A stretch of DNA of 64,000 nucleotides. Source: Microbacteriaceae bacterium (GTDB lineage Bacteria > Actinomycetota > Actinomycetes > Actinomycetales > Microbacteriaceae). Made by a program: the position numbers and the translations under genes. The notes below the pieces were generated by a model. That model saw only the letters and a list, made by a program, of their open reading frames with translations, was not told the origin of the DNA and did no database searches. The stretch covers positions 124,001-188,000 of the forward strand of contig JAODMT010000020.1 in the NCBI GenBank assembly GCA_025464975.1, in the 5' to 3' direction. Shown piece after piece: positions 27,086 through 39,206 of the stretch. The stretch's first letter is position 1; every line of letters starts with the position of its first letter.

Positions 27086-28846
27086 GTGAAAAGTCCGCGC
27101 TCGAGCCGCCGACGACTTGCTCTCGCCGTCGTCGTGACTTTCGTGATAGTCGGCATCTTCACCGTGCGCCTTGTTGACATTCAGCTCGTTCGAGCCACCC
27201 AACTGAACGCGCAATCGACGAGTAAGCGCGCCATCACCAGCGTCACCTACGCGCCCCGCGGTCAGATCGTTGACGCGAACGGGGTGGTGCTCGCCGACAG
27301 CGTCAACCGCTACGACATAACCGCCGCGCCCGTAAACGTCAGGTCGTTTGAGCGGAAATCGGCAGGCGGTGCGAAGATCACGGTTAGCGTCACGGATGCC
27401 GCGGCCGAGATTGCCAACCTCACGAAACAGGATCCGGCCGCGGTATACCTCGACCTCACCAAGAATCCGAAGTCGAACTACGTGCTCCTGGCGTCCTCGG
27501 TCACGACGGCGACCATGAAAGCGATAACGAATCTGGGGATCCCCGGGATCTACCACGTGCTCCATCCCGCGCGCGCCTATCCGGACGGCGCCGTCGCCGG
27601 CAATCTCGTCGGGTACATGAACACGGACGGGCCTGGCGGTGGTCTCGAGTACTCGCAGAACAAGTGTCTCGCGAGCACCAACGGCTCGACGAAGTATGAG
27701 CAGGGCGCCGACGGGGTGCAGATCCCGGGAAGCACGGTCAGCAGCACGCCGGCCAAGCCGGGCGGCACGCTCAAGCTCACCACCGACAGCGACCTGCAGT
27801 GGTTCGCCCAGCAGGCGATCGCCCAGCAGGCAACGGCGGTCGGGGCGCAATCGGCCACCTCGGTGGTGCTGCGTGTGAAGGATTTCCACCTCATGGCCGT
27901 CGCCGACTGGCCGTCCGTCGACCCCAACAACCTGAACGCCACCCCGGCCCAGAACCGGGGGGCGCTGTCCTTCACCGACCAGTACGAACCGGGATCGGTG
28001 TTCAAGGCAATGTCGGCTGCGATGCTGATCGACACCGGGATCGGCTCGCCAACGATGCAAGCAACGGTGCCGTCGACCTGGCACACCCCCGAGGGCGGAA
28101 CCGTCCACGATGCGGCACCGCACCCCGTGCAGCACCTCACGCTGACCGGCGTGTTGCAGAACTCATCAAACGTCGGAATTTCGATGCTCGGCTCTCAGGT
28201 TCCCAAGCCGGTTCGATACGACTACATGAAGAAGTTCGGGCTCACCGTGCCGACGGCAGTCAATTTCCTCGGTGAGGCAGGCGGGAGTCTCGCCCCGTGG
28301 CAGAAGTGGGACGACCAGACGAAGTACAACGTGCTGTACGGTCAGGGCGTCTCAGCAACCGCGCTTCAGGTGGCTCAGATCTTCGGCATCCTCGCCAATG
28401 GGGGAGTCAAGCTGCCGCTGACTCTCGTCCAAAGTTGCACCAGGCCCGATGGGACGATCACCGGTCTCCCGTCGACGACCGGCACAAGAGTCGTCAAGGA
28501 CAGCACGGCGAAGACCGTCGTGAACATGCTCGAGAGCGTGGTGCAAGGCGGCGAACTGTCGAACGCCGTGAAGATCCCCGGCTACCGCGTGGCCGGCAAA
28601 AGTGGCACGGCCGAGGTCGCCGGACCGGGCGGTTACGGGTCGGACCGGGTAGTATCGTTTGCCGGCATCGCCCCGGCCGACGACCCGCAGTATGTGGTCG
28701 TTGTGACGTACACGAAGCCAGCTACCATGAAGAGTTCGGCCGCCGCGGCGCCGACCTTCAAGAAGATAATGTCGCAAGTGCTTGCGAAATACGGGGTGCC
28801 CCCGTCGACGACCCCCCTAAACGACTACCCAGCAACGACCTGGTGA
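27086..28846 (+). CDS. ftsI: Penicillin-binding protein FtsI/PbpB
   Basis: SVFK (SxxK), SSN (SxN), KSGTAEV (KSG) motifs; position. Confidence 0.93.
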   Translation: MKSPRSSRRRLALAVVVTFVIVGIFTVRLVDIQLVRATQLNAQSTSKRAITSVTYAPRGQIVDANGVVLADSVNRYDITAAPVNVRSFERKSAGGAKITVSVTDAAAEIANLTKQDPAAVYLDLTKNPKSNYVLLASSVTTATMKAITNLGIPGIYHVLHPARAYPDGAVAGNLVGYMNTDGPGGGLEYSQNKCLASTNGSTKYEQGADGVQIPGSTVSSTPAKPGGTLKLTTDSDLQWFAQQAIAQQATAVGAQSATSVVLRVKDFHLMAVADWPSVDPNNLNATPAQNRGALSFTDQYEPGSVFKAMSAAMLIDTGIGSPTMQATVPSTWHTPEGGTVHDAAPHPVQHLTLTGVLQNSSNVGISMLGSQVPKPVRYDYMKKFGLTVPTAVNFLGEAGGSLAPWQKWDDQTKYNVLYGQGVSATALQVAQIFGILANGGVKLPLTLVQSCTRPDGTITGLPSTTGTRVVKDSTAKTVVNMLESVVQGGELSNAVKIPGYRVAGKSGTAEVAGPGGYGSDRVVSFAGIAPADDPQYVVVVTYTKPATMKSSAAAAPTFKKIMSQVLAKYGVPPSTTPLNDYPATTW

Positions 28847-28859
28847 GAAAGAAGGCGCT

Positions 28860-30398
28860 GTGACTGCTCGGATCCCCCCGGTCTTGCGACCGGAGCATCC
28901 GCTGGCCAGACCGCTCGCCGGACTCGTCGCGGAGTTCGGGCTCGAATCGCTCGGCTCGCTCGATGACGTGGAAATCACCGGAGTCACCCTCCGCAGCACC
29001 GAGGTGGAGTCCGGCGACCTGTACGTCGGGATTCGCGGCGGGACCAGCCACGGGGCTCAATTCGCGGCGCAGGCGGCGGAAAGCGGCGCGGTCGCGGTAC
29101 TCACCGACCGGGCGGGCGCAGAACTCGCCGCGGACAGCGGCTTGCCCATCGTGATCGTCGACTCGCCGCGCGCAGCGCTCGGCGACGTGTCGGCCTGGGT
29201 GTATCGCACCGCCGAACACCCTCCGCTCCTGCTCGGAGTGACCGGCACAAACGGCAAGACCTCCACCTCGTACATCGTCGAGGCCATCCTGAAGCAGCTC
29301 GGACTGGTGACCGGTCTTTCCTCCACGGCTGAGCGTCACATCGGCGACCTCACCGTGGTCAGCCGCCTGACCACTCCCGAGGCGAGCGAGATGCACGCCC
29401 TTCTCGCCCGGATGCGGGAGAGCGAGGTTCGCGCAGTGGCGGTGGAGGTGAGCGCCCAGGCGCTCAGCCGTAACCGCGTCGACGGCCTGATGTTCGATGT
29501 CGTTGCCTTCACCAACCTGAGCCACGACCATCTCGACGATTACGCCGACATGGACGAGTACTTCGAGGCCAAACTGGCCTTCTTCGACCCCGAACGCGGC
29601 AAGCGGGGCGTTGTCTCCCTCGACACCTCCTGGGGCCTCAAGGTTGTGGAGCGGTCACGAATCCCCGTCACGACGATCTCGGCGACGCCGGGCGTCGTGG
29701 GGGAGTGGAATGTGGAAATACTCGACGAGCGGGCGGAGTACGTCGAATTCCGGCTCACCGGACCGGAGTCGCGCTCCCTCGTCACTCGCGTGCCCCTCAT
29801 CGGCTGGCACATGGCGGCCAACGCCGCACTGGCTATCGTGATGCTCGTCGAGGCCGGGTTCGAGCTCGAGGCAATCGGCCACGCGATCCAGGACGGAATC
29901 GAGGCGTACCTTCCCGGTCGCACCGAGCGTGTATCGGGCGACCGCGGGCCGTCGGTCTACGTCGACTTCGGACACAGCCCCGACGCCTTCCTCAACACGC
30001 TCGGCGCGGTGCGCAAGTTCACCACCGGCAAGGTCATCATGGTGTTCGGCGCCGACGGCGACCGGGACGCTACCAAGCGACACGAGATGGGTCGCGTCGC
30101 CGCCGAGGGATCGGACATCCTCGTCATCACCGATCACCACCCGAGATTCGAAAACCCCGAATCCATCCGCAAGACCCTCATCGAGGGCGCGAACCGTGCC
30201 GAGCACCAGGCCGAGCTCTTCGAGGTGAGCCCCCCGGAGCAGGCGATCCGCTTCGCCGTCTCGCAGGCTAAAGAGGGCGACTCGATCCTCTGGGCCGGAC
30301 CAGGCCACCAGGACTATCGCGACATCGAGGGTGTGCGCACGCCTTATTCTGCCCGCGCCGAAGCGCGCGAGGCTCTGCGTGAGGCTGGCTGGGCCTAA
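28860..30398 (+). CDS. murE: MurE-family Mur ligase (UDP-MurNAc-L-Ala-D-Glu ligase)
   Basis: [14 protein letters not shown]-loop, dcw position; specificity motifs are non-canonical (see findings). Confidence 0.92.
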   Translation: MTARIPPVLRPEHPLARPLAGLVAEFGLESLGSLDDVEITGVTLRSTEVESGDLYVGIRGGTSHGAQFAAQAAESGAVAVLTDRAGAELAADSGLPIVIVDSPRAALGDVSAWVYRTAEHPPLLLGVTGTNGKTSTSYIVEAILKQLGLVTGLSSTAERHIGDLTVVSRLTTPEASEMHALLARMRESEVRAVAVEVSAQALSRNRVDGLMFDVVAFTNLSHDHLDDYADMDEYFEAKLAFFDPERGKRGVVSLDTSWGLKVVERSRIPVTTISATPGVVGEWNVEILDERAEYVEFRLTGPESRSLVTRVPLIGWHMAANAALAIVMLVEAGFELEAIGHAIQDGIEAYLPGRTERVSGDRGPSVYVDFGHSPDAFLNTLGAVRKFTTGKVIMVFGADGDRDATKRHEMGRVAAEGSDILVITDHHPRFENPESIRKTLIEGANRAEHQAELFEVSPPEQAIRFAVSQAKEGDSILWAGPGHQDYRDIEGVRTPYSARAEAREALREAGWA

Positions 30399-31802
30399 GT
30401 GATCACCCTTACTCTGGCCGAGATCGCGGCCGCAGTCGGTGGTGAGCTTCGCCTCCCGCCCGGCGCTCACGACGTCGACGAGGTCTCGGGGTCGGTGCAA
30501 ACCGACTCGCGACTCGTTGAAGACGGTTCGCTCTTCATTGCCATGCCCGGAGAGCTGACCGACGGGCATCTCTTCGCTCCGGCGGCGGTTGCTGCGGGAG
30601 CGGCGCTCCTCATCGTCGATCACCCGCTGGACCTTGTGGTCGCTCAAATCGTCGTCGCCGACACTCTCACAGCCCTTGCCGATCTCGCCAGGTCGGTGGT
30701 TGCGACGGTTCGCGCTCAGGGCCGGCTGCGCGTTGTCGGCATCACCGGCTCGAACGGCAAGACGACGACCAAGAACCTGCTGAGGGCCGTCCTGTCCACG
30801 ACCGGACCTACTGTCGCCCCGCGTGGGTCGTTCAATAATCAGGTCGGTGCGCCGCTATCGATGCTCTCTATCGAGAACGACACTCGCTTCCTCGTGATCG
30901 AAATGGGAGCGAGCGGGGTCGGCGACATTGCGAGGACGGTGGGAATCGCCGTTCCGGACATATCGGTAGTTCTCAAGGTCGGACTGGCCCACGCGGGGGA
31001 GTTCGGCGGGATCGACAGAACCCAGCGTGCCAAGGCGGAGATCGTGACCGAGCTGCCGGAGACTGCTGTCGCGGTGCTCAACATCGACGACGAGCGTGTC
31101 GCGGCGATGGCGGAGCTCACGCTCGCGCGTCCGGTCTGGTTCGGGCTCGGCGCCGGAGCCGACGTGCGCGCGGAAGATCTTCGGGCAACGGCATCCGGCA
31201 CTGCTTTCACGCTTGTCGTCGGGGAGATTCGTCGACCGGTTGCACTGCGCATCCTCGGGGAACACCACGTGATGAACGCTCTCGCGACCATCGCCGTCGC
31301 GATCGAGCTCGGCGTGGATCTGGACGTGGCGGTGAACGCCCTCGAGACGGTTCAGCGGGCAGAACGCTGGCGGATGGAAGTCCTGCAGCGCGCCGACGGA
31401 GTGGTCGTGATCAACGATGCCTACAACGCGAGTCCGGATTCGATGGCGGCGGCGCTGAAGACACTGGCCCAGATCGTCGAACCGGGGCAGCGCTCGATCG
31501 CGGTCCTCGGCGAGATGACGGCGCTCGGCGAATTCTCCGACGAGGAGCACGACCGAATCGGGCGGCTCATCGTGCGACTCAACATCCACAAACTCGTCGT
31601 CGTCGGGCACGGCGCCCGACACATTCACAACGCGGCCGGGCTCGAGGGGTCGTGGGACGGGGAGTCCGTGCTCGTCGAAACTAGTGACGAGGCCTACGAT
31701 CGAGTTCGTGACGATTTGCGAGCGGGCGATGTCGTGCTTGTGAAGTCGTCGAAGTCGGCAAATCTGCGTTTCCTCGGAGACCGACTTGGCGAGGTCGGCT
31801 AA
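30399..31802 (+). CDS. murF: UDP-MurNAc-tripeptide--D-Ala-D-Ala ligase
   Basis: GITGSNGKTTTKNLL, INDAYNASPDSM. Confidence 0.96.
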   Translation: MITLTLAEIAAAVGGELRLPPGAHDVDEVSGSVQTDSRLVEDGSLFIAMPGELTDGHLFAPAAVAAGAALLIVDHPLDLVVAQIVVADTLTALADLARSVVATVRAQGRLRVVGITGSNGKTTTKNLLRAVLSTTGPTVAPRGSFNNQVGAPLSMLSIENDTRFLVIEMGASGVGDIARTVGIAVPDISVVLKVGLAHAGEFGGIDRTQRAKAEIVTELPETAVAVLNIDDERVAAMAELTLARPVWFGLGAGADVRAEDLRATASGTAFTLVVGEIRRPVALRILGEHHVMNALATIAVAIELGVDLDVAVNALETVQRAERWRMEVLQRADGVVVINDAYNASPDSMAAALKTLAQIVEPGQRSIAVLGEMTALGEFSDEEHDRIGRLIVRLNIHKLVVVGHGARHIHNAAGLEGSWDGESVLVETSDEAYDRVRDDLRAGDVVLVKSSKSANLRFLGDRLGEVG

Positions 31803-32906
31803 GTGATTGCCCTCCTCACCGCCGGTGGCGTCTCCATGGTCTTCACCCTGCTGCTCACGCCGCTATTCGCGAGGGCGTTCCGCCGTCTCAAGCTTGGCCA
31901 GTTCATCCGGGCCGATACTCCGACGACTCACGTGGTCAAGCGCGGCACACCATCAATGGGTGGCATGGTGTTCATCTCGGCCTCCATCCTCGGCTACTTC
32001 GTCGGTCACCTCGTTGGCGGCGACTCGGTGTCCGGCGTCGGGATTCTCACCCTCGCGATGATGGCCGGGCTCGGCTGCATCGGCTTCATCGACGACTTCC
32101 TCAAGGTCAAGAGACAAAACAGCCTCGGTCTTGCGAGCTGGTACAAGATCCTCGGCACCGTGATCGTCGCGATCGCCTTCGGAGTGATCGCGCTGACCTA
32201 TCGGGACGCGAACCACCGCACGCCGGCATCCACTGCCATCTCGTTCGTTCGCGACCTCAACCTCAACTTCGTCGTCATCTTCGGAGCGACCATCGGCGTG
32301 ATCGTCTTCATCGCCTGGGTGGTACTCATCACGACGGCGACGACCAACGCCGTCAACCTCGCCGACGGACTCGACGGCCTTGCCGCCGGCTCGTCGATCC
32401 TTGCGATCGGGTCCTACATCTTCATCGGTTTCTGGCAGTCGAACCAGTCGTGTTTCTCCCCGAGCATCGGCGAAAACATCTTCAAGTGCTACACGGTGTC
32501 GCGCCCGCTCGACATAGCGGTCGTCGCCGCCGCCATCGTCGGTTCGCTCATCGGGTTCCTCTGGTGGAATACCGCTCCAGCCCAAATCATGATGGGCGAC
32601 ACCGGATCGTTCGGTCTCGGCGGTGCTCTCGCCGCCCTCGCGATCCTCTCTCGCACCGAGCTTCTGCTCGTGCTCATCGGCGGACTCTTCCTGGTCATCA
32701 CCGGTCAGGTGATCGTGCAGCGCATCTACTTCAAGGCGACGCGGGGCAAGCGAATCTGGCGGGCGAGTCCACTGCACCATCATTTCGAGATGAAGGGCTG
32801 GGCGGAGGTCACGATCGTCGTGCGGTTCTGGATCATTTCTGGTCTGTTCGTGGCCGCCGGAGTCGGAGCGTTTTATCTCGAGTGGCTCTCTCGGCCGGTG
32901 CCATGA
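31803..32906 (+). CDS. mraY: Phospho-MurNAc-pentapeptide transferase
   Basis: [42 protein letters not shown]. Confidence 0.97.
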   Translation: MIALLTAGGVSMVFTLLLTPLFARAFRRLKLGQFIRADTPTTHVVKRGTPSMGGMVFISASILGYFVGHLVGGDSVSGVGILTLAMMAGLGCIGFIDDFLKVKRQNSLGLASWYKILGTVIVAIAFGVIALTYRDANHRTPASTAISFVRDLNLNFVVIFGATIGVIVFIAWVVLITTATTNAVNLADGLDGLAAGSSILAIGSYIFIGFWQSNQSCFSPSIGENIFKCYTVSRPLDIAVVAAAIVGSLIGFLWWNTAPAQIMMGDTGSFGLGGALAALAILSRTELLLVLIGGLFLVITGQVIVQRIYFKATRGKRIWRASPLHHHFEMKGWAEVTIVVRFWIISGLFVAAGVGAFYLEWLSRPVP

Positions 32907-34414
32907 GGTCGGCGAACGACGTAGCGGCCCTCACCGGCTGGAACGCAGACTGGGCCGGCCTCCGCGTTGCCGTGCTTGGCCTCGGAGTCACCGGATTTTC
33001 GGTGGCCGACACCCTCGCCGAGCTTCGTGCCGTTCCGCTTGTCCTGGCCAATCGGGCCGACCCGGAACGCGCAGATCTGCTCGATGTGCTCGGGGTGCGG
33101 GTGATAGTCGCCGCGCCGGAACAGGACACGCTCGAACAGGCGCTCACCACGTTCGCGCCGGAGCTCGTCGTTGTCTCTCCCGGATTCCCGCCGAGCCATC
33201 CCCTCGTCGCGTGGGCGATCGAGCATGGAGTGCCGACGTGGGGCGACGTCGAGCTCGCCTGGCGAGTGCGTGACCGCTCCGGAGTCGTTGCCGAATGGAT
33301 CGCCGTGACCGGGACCAACGGAAAGACGACGACCGTGCAGCTCACCACGGCGATGCTCGCCGCGGGAGGCAAGCGGGTTATCGCGTGCGGAAACGTCGGG
33401 GTGCCCGTGCTCGACGCGGTGCGAGATCCCACCGGATTTGATGCGCTCGTGGTCGAGCTGTCGAGCTTCCAGCTTCATTACCTCGACAGCATGTCACCCT
33501 GGTCGAGCGTGTGCCTCAACCTGGCCGAAGACCACCTGGACTGGCACGGGTCACCCCGCGCCTACGCCGAGGCGAAGGGCAAGGTGTATGAGAGAACGGC
33601 CGTCGCCTGTGTCTACAACCTCGAGGACGACGCAACGCGGGAAATGGTGGAGGCCGCGGAGGTCAAGGAGGGCTGCCGCGCCATCGGATTCGGCCGGGGG
33701 CTGCCCGGTCCAAGCGACGTCGGGCTGGTGGACGGCATCGTCGTTGATCGCGCCTTTCTCGCCGATCGCTGGCGGGCGGCGATCGAGTTGACCAGCGTCG
33801 CTGAACTGCGCACGGTGGGTCTCGGCTCGCCGCACATGATTTCGAACGTGCTCGCGGCATCCGCTCTCGCCCGCTCGTTCGGGATCGCGCCGGATGCCAT
33901 CCGCTCCGCACTTCGCGCCTTTGAGATGGCGCACCACCGAACCGAGACAATTCTCGAGCGGGGCGGGGTGCGCTGGGTCAACGATTCGAAGGCCACCAAC
34001 CCACACGCCGCGCAAGCCGCGCTGGAGTCGTTCGACTCTGTTGTCTGGGTCGTCGGTGGTCTGCTGAAGGGCGTCGACGTCGACGACCTCGTGCGAGCAA
34101 ACGCGGCCAGGCTCCGCGGCGCGGTGGTGATCGGGGTCGACCGTCAACCGGTGGTCGAAGCGTTCGCGCGACACGCGCCGCTGGTCCCGGTGTTCGAGGT
34201 CGACACGACCGACACTAAAGAGGTAATGACGACGGTCGTGAGACTTTCGGCGGCGGTCGCGCAGAGCGGAGACACTGTGTTGCTCGCCCCGGCGGCCGCC
34301 TCGATGGACCAGTTCACAGACTATGCGGACCGAGGCACTCGTTTCGCCGACGCGGTGCACGACATGATGGAAGGCGGCACGGATGACCACGAGCCTTCCG
34401 CGCCCACGGGTTAA
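32903..34414 (+). CDS. murD: UDP-MurNAc-L-Ala--D-Glu ligase
   Basis: [28 protein letters not shown] at 32903 overlaps the mraY stop. Confidence 0.95.
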   Translation: MRSANDVAALTGWNADWAGLRVAVLGLGVTGFSVADTLAELRAVPLVLANRADPERADLLDVLGVRVIVAAPEQDTLEQALTTFAPELVVVSPGFPPSHPLVAWAIEHGVPTWGDVELAWRVRDRSGVVAEWIAVTGTNGKTTTVQLTTAMLAAGGKRVIACGNVGVPVLDAVRDPTGFDALVVELSSFQLHYLDSMSPWSSVCLNLAEDHLDWHGSPRAYAEAKGKVYERTAVACVYNLEDDATREMVEAAEVKEGCRAIGFGRGLPGPSDVGLVDGIVVDRAFLADRWRAAIELTSVAELRTVGLGSPHMISNVLAASALARSFGIAPDAIRSALRAFEMAHHRTETILERGGVRWVNDSKATNPHAAQAALESFDSVVWVVGGLLKGVDVDDLVRANAARLRGAVVIGVDRQPVVEAFARHAPLVPVFEVDTTDTKEVMTTVVRLSAAVAQSGDTVLLAPAAASMDQFTDYADRGTRFADAVHDMMEGGTDDHEPSAPTG

Positions 34415-35669
34415 GGGCAGTCCGGCACAACCGAGCGGCAGGGAGCAAGCCACTCCGTCGACCGCCGGGTCGCCAACGGACCCGTCGCACGCCCGGCAGG
34501 CCGCCGCGGCGGTGGTCGCCGTCAAGCGAATCTTCGCGGCCGAGACGGGAAACTACTTCCTTCTCCTCGGCACCACCTTGTTCCTCGTGGTGTTCGGGCT
34601 GATCATGGTGCTGTCGTCGTCGGCGGTTGAGTCCTTCAGGGCGAGCGGCGACTTCTTTAGCGGCTTTGTACGCCAGGTCATATTTGCCGCTGTCGGCATC
34701 CCGCTCATGCTCATCGCGGCCCGGATGCCGGCCAGGTTCTGGAAGCGCTGGTCGGGGATCTTCCTCATCGGCGCGCTCGCGTTGCAATTGCTCACGGTCG
34801 CGACTCCGCTCGGCTCGGCTCAGGGGGGAAACCGCAACTGGATCACGATCGGCTCCTTCAGCGGTCAGCCCTCGGAGTTCGTCAAGCTCGCACTCGTCGT
34901 CTGGCTCGGGTACGTGCTGTCGCGCAAGCAGGGGTCTCTCGACAACTGGCGAGAGCTCATCATGCCGCTCGTTCCGGTTGCCGGAGTCTCGATCGGCCTC
35001 GTCCTGCTCGGCGGAGACCTCGGAACCTCGATCATCCTCGCGTCGATCGTGATGGGGTCGGTGTTTTTTGCCGGTGTTCGACTGCGATTCCTGGGGATTC
35101 CGCTCCTCCTCGTCGGGGTCGCGGGAGCCGTCGCCTCGATAGCAAGCAGCTCGCGCCAGGACCGGATCGCCGCGTTCTTCAGTGGATGCACCTCCGCGAC
35201 CCAATTCTCCGGCGTCTGCTACCAGACGGTGCAGGGCTGGTGGGCGCTCGCCTCCGGCGGGCTGTTCGGCGTGGGCCTCGGCCAGTCGAAGGCCAAGTGG
35301 TCCTGGCTTCCCGAGGCCGACAACGACTTCATCTTCGCGATCATCGGCGAAGAGCTCGGGCTGCTCGGCGCGATTCTCGTCCTCGTGCTTTTCATCGTTC
35401 TCGCGATCTCGTTCGTGCGAATCGTTCGCGCCAACACGGATCCCTTCGTCCGGGTCACCGTGAGCGCCGTCATGGTGTGGATCGTCGGGCAGGCCTTCGT
35501 CAACATTGCGGTGGTGCTCGGAATCTTGCCGGTTCTCGGGGTGCCGCTGCCCCTCATCTCGGCCGGTGGTTCTGCCCTCGTCACGACGCTCGTCGGGATC
35601 GGTATCGTGCTGTCGTTCGCCCGGTATGCCCCCGGCACCGCGCTTCCCGCCGGCGGTCGGCTGACGTGA
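34383..35669 (+). CDS. ftsW: Peptidoglycan glycosyltransferase FtsW (SEDS)
   Basis: SEDS topology; PLPLISAGGSALVTTLVGIGIVLSFAR. Confidence 0.95.
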   Translation: MTTSLPRPRVKGSPAQPSGREQATPSTAGSPTDPSHARQAAAAVVAVKRIFAAETGNYFLLLGTTLFLVVFGLIMVLSSSAVESFRASGDFFSGFVRQVIFAAVGIPLMLIAARMPARFWKRWSGIFLIGALALQLLTVATPLGSAQGGNRNWITIGSFSGQPSEFVKLALVVWLGYVLSRKQGSLDNWRELIMPLVPVAGVSIGLVLLGGDLGTSIILASIVMGSVFFAGVRLRFLGIPLLLVGVAGAVASIASSSRQDRIAAFFSGCTSATQFSGVCYQTVQGWWALASGGLFGVGLGQSKAKWSWLPEADNDFIFAIIGEELGLLGAILVLVLFIVLAISFVRIVRANTDPFVRVTVSAVMVWIVGQAFVNIAVVLGILPVLGVPLPLISAGGSALVTTLVGIGIVLSFARYAPGTALPAGGRLT

Positions 35670-36754
35670 CGCGGTATCTTCTCGCCGGCGGAGGGACGGC
35701 GGGGCACGTGAATCCACTGCTCGCCGTCGCCGACCGCATTTCGGACCGCGAGCCCGATGCCGTCATCCGCGTGCTCGGAACGGCGGAGGGTCTTGAGTCA
35801 CGACTCGTGCCGGCCCGCGGCTACGAGCTTCTCGTTGTTCCCCGGTTGCCGTTCCCGCGGCGACCCAATCAGGCCGCCATTCGTTTCCCCCGACGGTTCC
35901 GCGCCCTCGTCGGCACAATTCGCGAGCTGTTGCGCGAGCACGAGATCGACGTGCTCGTCGGCTTCGGCGGGTACGTCTCGGCTCCCGCCTATCTCGCCGC
36001 GCGACTGGAAAAAATCCCGATCGCGGTGCATGAAGCGAACGCCAAACCGGGCATCGCCAATCGGCTCGGATCACGGCTGACGCGCTTCACGGGCGTCGCG
36101 TTCCGCTCCGCCAGCCTGCCGCACGCCAGATTCGTCGGGATGCCGCTTCGCCGCGAGATCGAGAGCCTTAATCGAGCCACCGAGCGTCGAACCGCCATCG
36201 ACTTCTTCGAACTCTCGCCCAGCCGACCGACCCTCCTCGTGACCGGCGGATCGCAGGGAGCCAAGCGCATCAACGAGACAGTGCATGCCGCGGCGGCCAC
36301 GATCATCGGAGCCGGATGGCAAATCCTGCACATCACGGGGGAACGGTCGCCTCTGCCTCCCTCGACGCTTGCCGACTACAGGATAATTCCGTACTGCGAC
36401 CGAATGGAGCTCGCGTTGTCGGCCGCCGACCTCGCGGTCGCGCGCGCCGGATCCGCCACGGTCAGTGAATTCAGCGCGCTCGGCGTTCCCGCCGTCTATG
36501 TTCCGCTTGCCGTCGGCAACGGGGAACAGAGGCTAAACACCCGGGATGTCGTCGCTGCCGGCGGAGCGATCGCCGTGGACAACGCCCAATTCACTTCCGA
36601 CTGGGTGCTGAGTGACCTGGTTCCGTTGCTACAGAACCGGGCGATCATTGCCGACATGGCGGCGCGGGCGCGCACCGTCGGCGTGCTCGATGGAGCAGAT
36701 CGAACGGTCGATCTCGTCATGGATGCCCTCGCGGCCAACGTAGATTTGACGTGA
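35666..36754 (+). CDS. murG: Lipid II synthase MurG
   Basis: [32 protein letters not shown]-type motif ([24 protein letters not shown]). Confidence 0.96.
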   Translation: MTRYLLAGGGTAGHVNPLLAVADRISDREPDAVIRVLGTAEGLESRLVPARGYELLVVPRLPFPRRPNQAAIRFPRRFRALVGTIRELLREHEIDVLVGFGGYVSAPAYLAARLEKIPIAVHEANAKPGIANRLGSRLTRFTGVAFRSASLPHARFVGMPLRREIESLNRATERRTAIDFFELSPSRPTLLVTGGSQGAKRINETVHAAAATIIGAGWQILHITGERSPLPPSTLADYRIIPYCDRMELALSAADLAVARAGSATVSEFSALGVPAVYVPLAVGNGEQRLNTRDVVAAGGAIAVDNAQFTSDWVLSDLVPLLQNRAIIADMAARARTVGVLDGADRTVDLVMDALAANVDLT

Positions 36755-38181
36755 TGATCAAGTCCGACTTCTCCCAAGCAGTTCCCGAACATCTCGGTTC
36801 CGTTCACTTCGTCGGTATCGGCGGTGCGGGGATGAGCGGAATTGCCCGCCTGTTCCTTTCCGCCGGGATTCGAGTGACCGGCTCCGACATCCGCTCCACG
36901 GAGACGGTCGAAGCCCTGCGGGCCAGCGGCGTTCCGATCGCCATCGGTCACGCGGCCGAGAACGTGAGCGACGCCGACACTCTGGTGGTCACCGGCGCGA
37001 TCGCCGAGGACAACCCTGAGTACGTCGCGGCGCGCGAGCGAGGACTGCCGATCGTGCACCGCGCGAAGGCCCTTGCCTGGCTCACGAGAAATCACAGGAC
37101 GGTCGCCGTCGCGGGCGCCCACGGCAAGACCACGTCGACCGCCATGATCGTCACGGCGATGCTCGCACTGAAGCAAGACCCGAGCTTCGTCAACGGCGGC
37201 GTGATCCGATCGCTCGGGGTCAGCGCGGCTACCGGAACGGGCGACGTCTTCGTGGTCGAGGCCGACGAATCGGACGGCTCCTTTTTGCTCTACGACACCG
37301 CGATCTCACTGATCACCAACGTCGACCCGGATCACCTCGATCACTACGGGTCGGAGCAGGCCTTCGAGGATGCTTTCGTGACCTTCGCCCGAACTGCACG
37401 CGAACGGGTCATCATCTCCAGCGACGACCCGCGCTCGATCTCGGTGACCGGGCGGCTCGGCGATCGCGCAATCACAACCTTCGGACAGGATGCCGCGGCC
37501 GACATCCGCTTGCATTCGGTCAAGAGCGCGGCGACCGTGTCGTTCTCGCTTGCCTACGAGGGTGCCGACTACAGCACTCGACTTCGCGTCGCCGGATTGC
37601 ACAACGCGATCAACGCGGCCGGTGCCTTCGGGGTGCTCGTTGCCCTCGGTTTCGAACCCCAGGAATCCCTCGACGCAATCGCCCTGTTCGACGGCACGGA
37701 GCGTCGGTTCGAGTTGCGCGGACGGGTGAACGGGGTGAGCGTCTACGACGACTTCGCCCATCACCCGACGGAAATCAGGGCCGCCCTCTCCGGTGCGCGC
37801 GGTGTGGTCGGCGCCGGCCGGATCATCCCAATTTTCCAACCGCACCTGTACTCCCGAACGAGGGAAATGGCACGGGAATTCGCCGAGACCTTCGAATCTC
37901 TCGCCGACCACACCGTCGTCGTGCCGATCTATGGTGCCCGCCAGGACCCCGAGCCGGGTGTCACCGGACGGCTCATCACGGACCTTTTCGAAGACCAAAG
38001 CCGGGTTCGCTACTTCGACGACTGGCAGCTGGCGGCGGAATACGCGGCGTCGATCGCCCGTGACGGCGACTTCGTCATCCCGATGGGCGGCGGCGACATC
38101 TACCGGGTCATTCCGCAGCTGATCACGGCTCTCGAGCAAGCCACGGTGGACCCGACGGGATCCCCGGCGAGCTGCCAATGA
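36751..38181 (+). CDS. murC: UDP-MurNAc--L-Ala ligase
   Basis: [27 protein letters not shown]. Confidence 0.97.
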   Translation: MMIKSDFSQAVPEHLGSVHFVGIGGAGMSGIARLFLSAGIRVTGSDIRSTETVEALRASGVPIAIGHAAENVSDADTLVVTGAIAEDNPEYVAARERGLPIVHRAKALAWLTRNHRTVAVAGAHGKTTSTAMIVTAMLALKQDPSFVNGGVIRSLGVSAATGTGDVFVVEADESDGSFLLYDTAISLITNVDPDHLDHYGSEQAFEDAFVTFARTARERVIISSDDPRSISVTGRLGDRAITTFGQDAAADIRLHSVKSAATVSFSLAYEGADYSTRLRVAGLHNAINAAGAFGVLVALGFEPQESLDAIALFDGTERRFELRGRVNGVSVYDDFAHHPTEIRAALSGARGVVGAGRIIPIFQPHLYSRTREMAREFAETFESLADHTVVVPIYGARQDPEPGVTGRLITDLFEDQSRVRYFDDWQLAAEYAASIARDGDFVIPMGGGDIYRVIPQLITALEQATVDPTGSPASCQ

Positions 38182-39206
38182 AGCGGCCCGAGGGGTTCGA
38201 CCGAACGCCGCCGCACAGCGAGCCGAAAGGTCGGCCACACTCTCCTGAGGCTCGAGGCCGGTCACGAAACTCCGGAACGGATGCCCCGACCTCCGGCCCG
38301 CCGCCGGTGGCCAAGCCGCCCGTCGGCGTGCCAACGCCGCCGTCGACCCCGGGCTCGGGTGCCGCTGCCGGTCGGTCACCGCGATTGCCCACGTTCACTC
38401 GGCCTTCGGATAGCCCGGACAATGGGTCGTCCGAGACCTCGGCCAGGCGCGAGCTGAAGAGAGCCGCGCGGCAGCGACGCAAGTATGAGCGCGGTGAGGT
38501 GCGGCGATTCACCCGCCGGTCGCGACGACGCAAAGTGACCTGGATCGTGTCCATTGCGGTGGTGCTCGTCATCGGTGGTTTCGTCGGCGGGGCGGTCTAC
38601 TCGCCAGTTCTCGCTCTGAAGACCGTCCGCGTGGAGGGCGCGTCCCGGGTCAGCGTTTCGAGCGTGCAAAACGCGGTGAAGGACCAGATGGGAACCCCTC
38701 TCGCTCTCATTGACTTCGACAAGATCACTCGCTCCCTCGCCAAGATTCCCCTGATCCGCAGCTTCGTGACCGAGACGGTGCCGCCGAACACCCTGGTGAT
38801 CAAAATTGCGGAACGCGCCCCCATCGGCTCGCTCGCCACGTCATCCGGCTTCTCCGTGGTGGACCCGGCAGGAGTCGTCATCGAGACCTCTCCCCAGCGT
38901 GCGAAAGGACTGCCGCTCATCGAGCTGGGATCCGCCTCGAGGCACAGTCAGGCGTTCACGTCCGCCGTCGGCGTTCTTCTCGCGCTCCCGGCCGATCTCC
39001 TCGGTCAGGTGGACACGGTCACCGCGCAGACCGCCGACGACGTGACCCTTACCCTCACCGGGGGTAAGAGCGTCGTGTGGGGGAGCGCGGAGCAGTCGGA
39101 CCTGAAGGCACGGGTGCTCGCGGCGATGGTGAAGGCCGCACCGTCGGCCGGGGCAGTCAAATACGACGTCTCGGCTCCCACGCACCCCGTGTTCGCCAAG
39201 AGCTGA
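38178..39206 (+). CDS. ftsQ: FtsQ/DivIB division protein
   Basis: Basic N-terminus, TM, POTRA-like [31 protein letters not shown]; position. Confidence 0.9.
   Translation: MKRPEGFDRTPPHSEPKGRPHSPEARGRSRNSGTDAPTSGPPPVAKPPVGVPTPPSTPGSGAAAGRSPRLPTFTRPSDSPDNGSSETSARRELKRAARQRRKYERGEVRRFTRRSRRRKVTWIVSIAVVLVIGGFVGGAVYSPVLALKTVRVEGASRVSVSSVQNAVKDQMGTPLALIDFDKITRSLAKIPLIRSFVTETVPPNTLVIKIAERAPIGSLATSSGFSVVDPAGVVIETSPQRAKGLPLIELGSASRHSQAFTSAVGVLLALPADLLGQVDTVTAQTADDVTLTLTGGKSVVWGSAEQSDLKARVLAAMVKAAPSAGAVKYDVSAPTHPVFAKS

Noticed and set aside
34314-35717. 467-aa charged minus-strand ORF opposite ftsW
   Set aside because: Highly charged low-complexity antisense translation of a membrane-protein gene; typical artefact.
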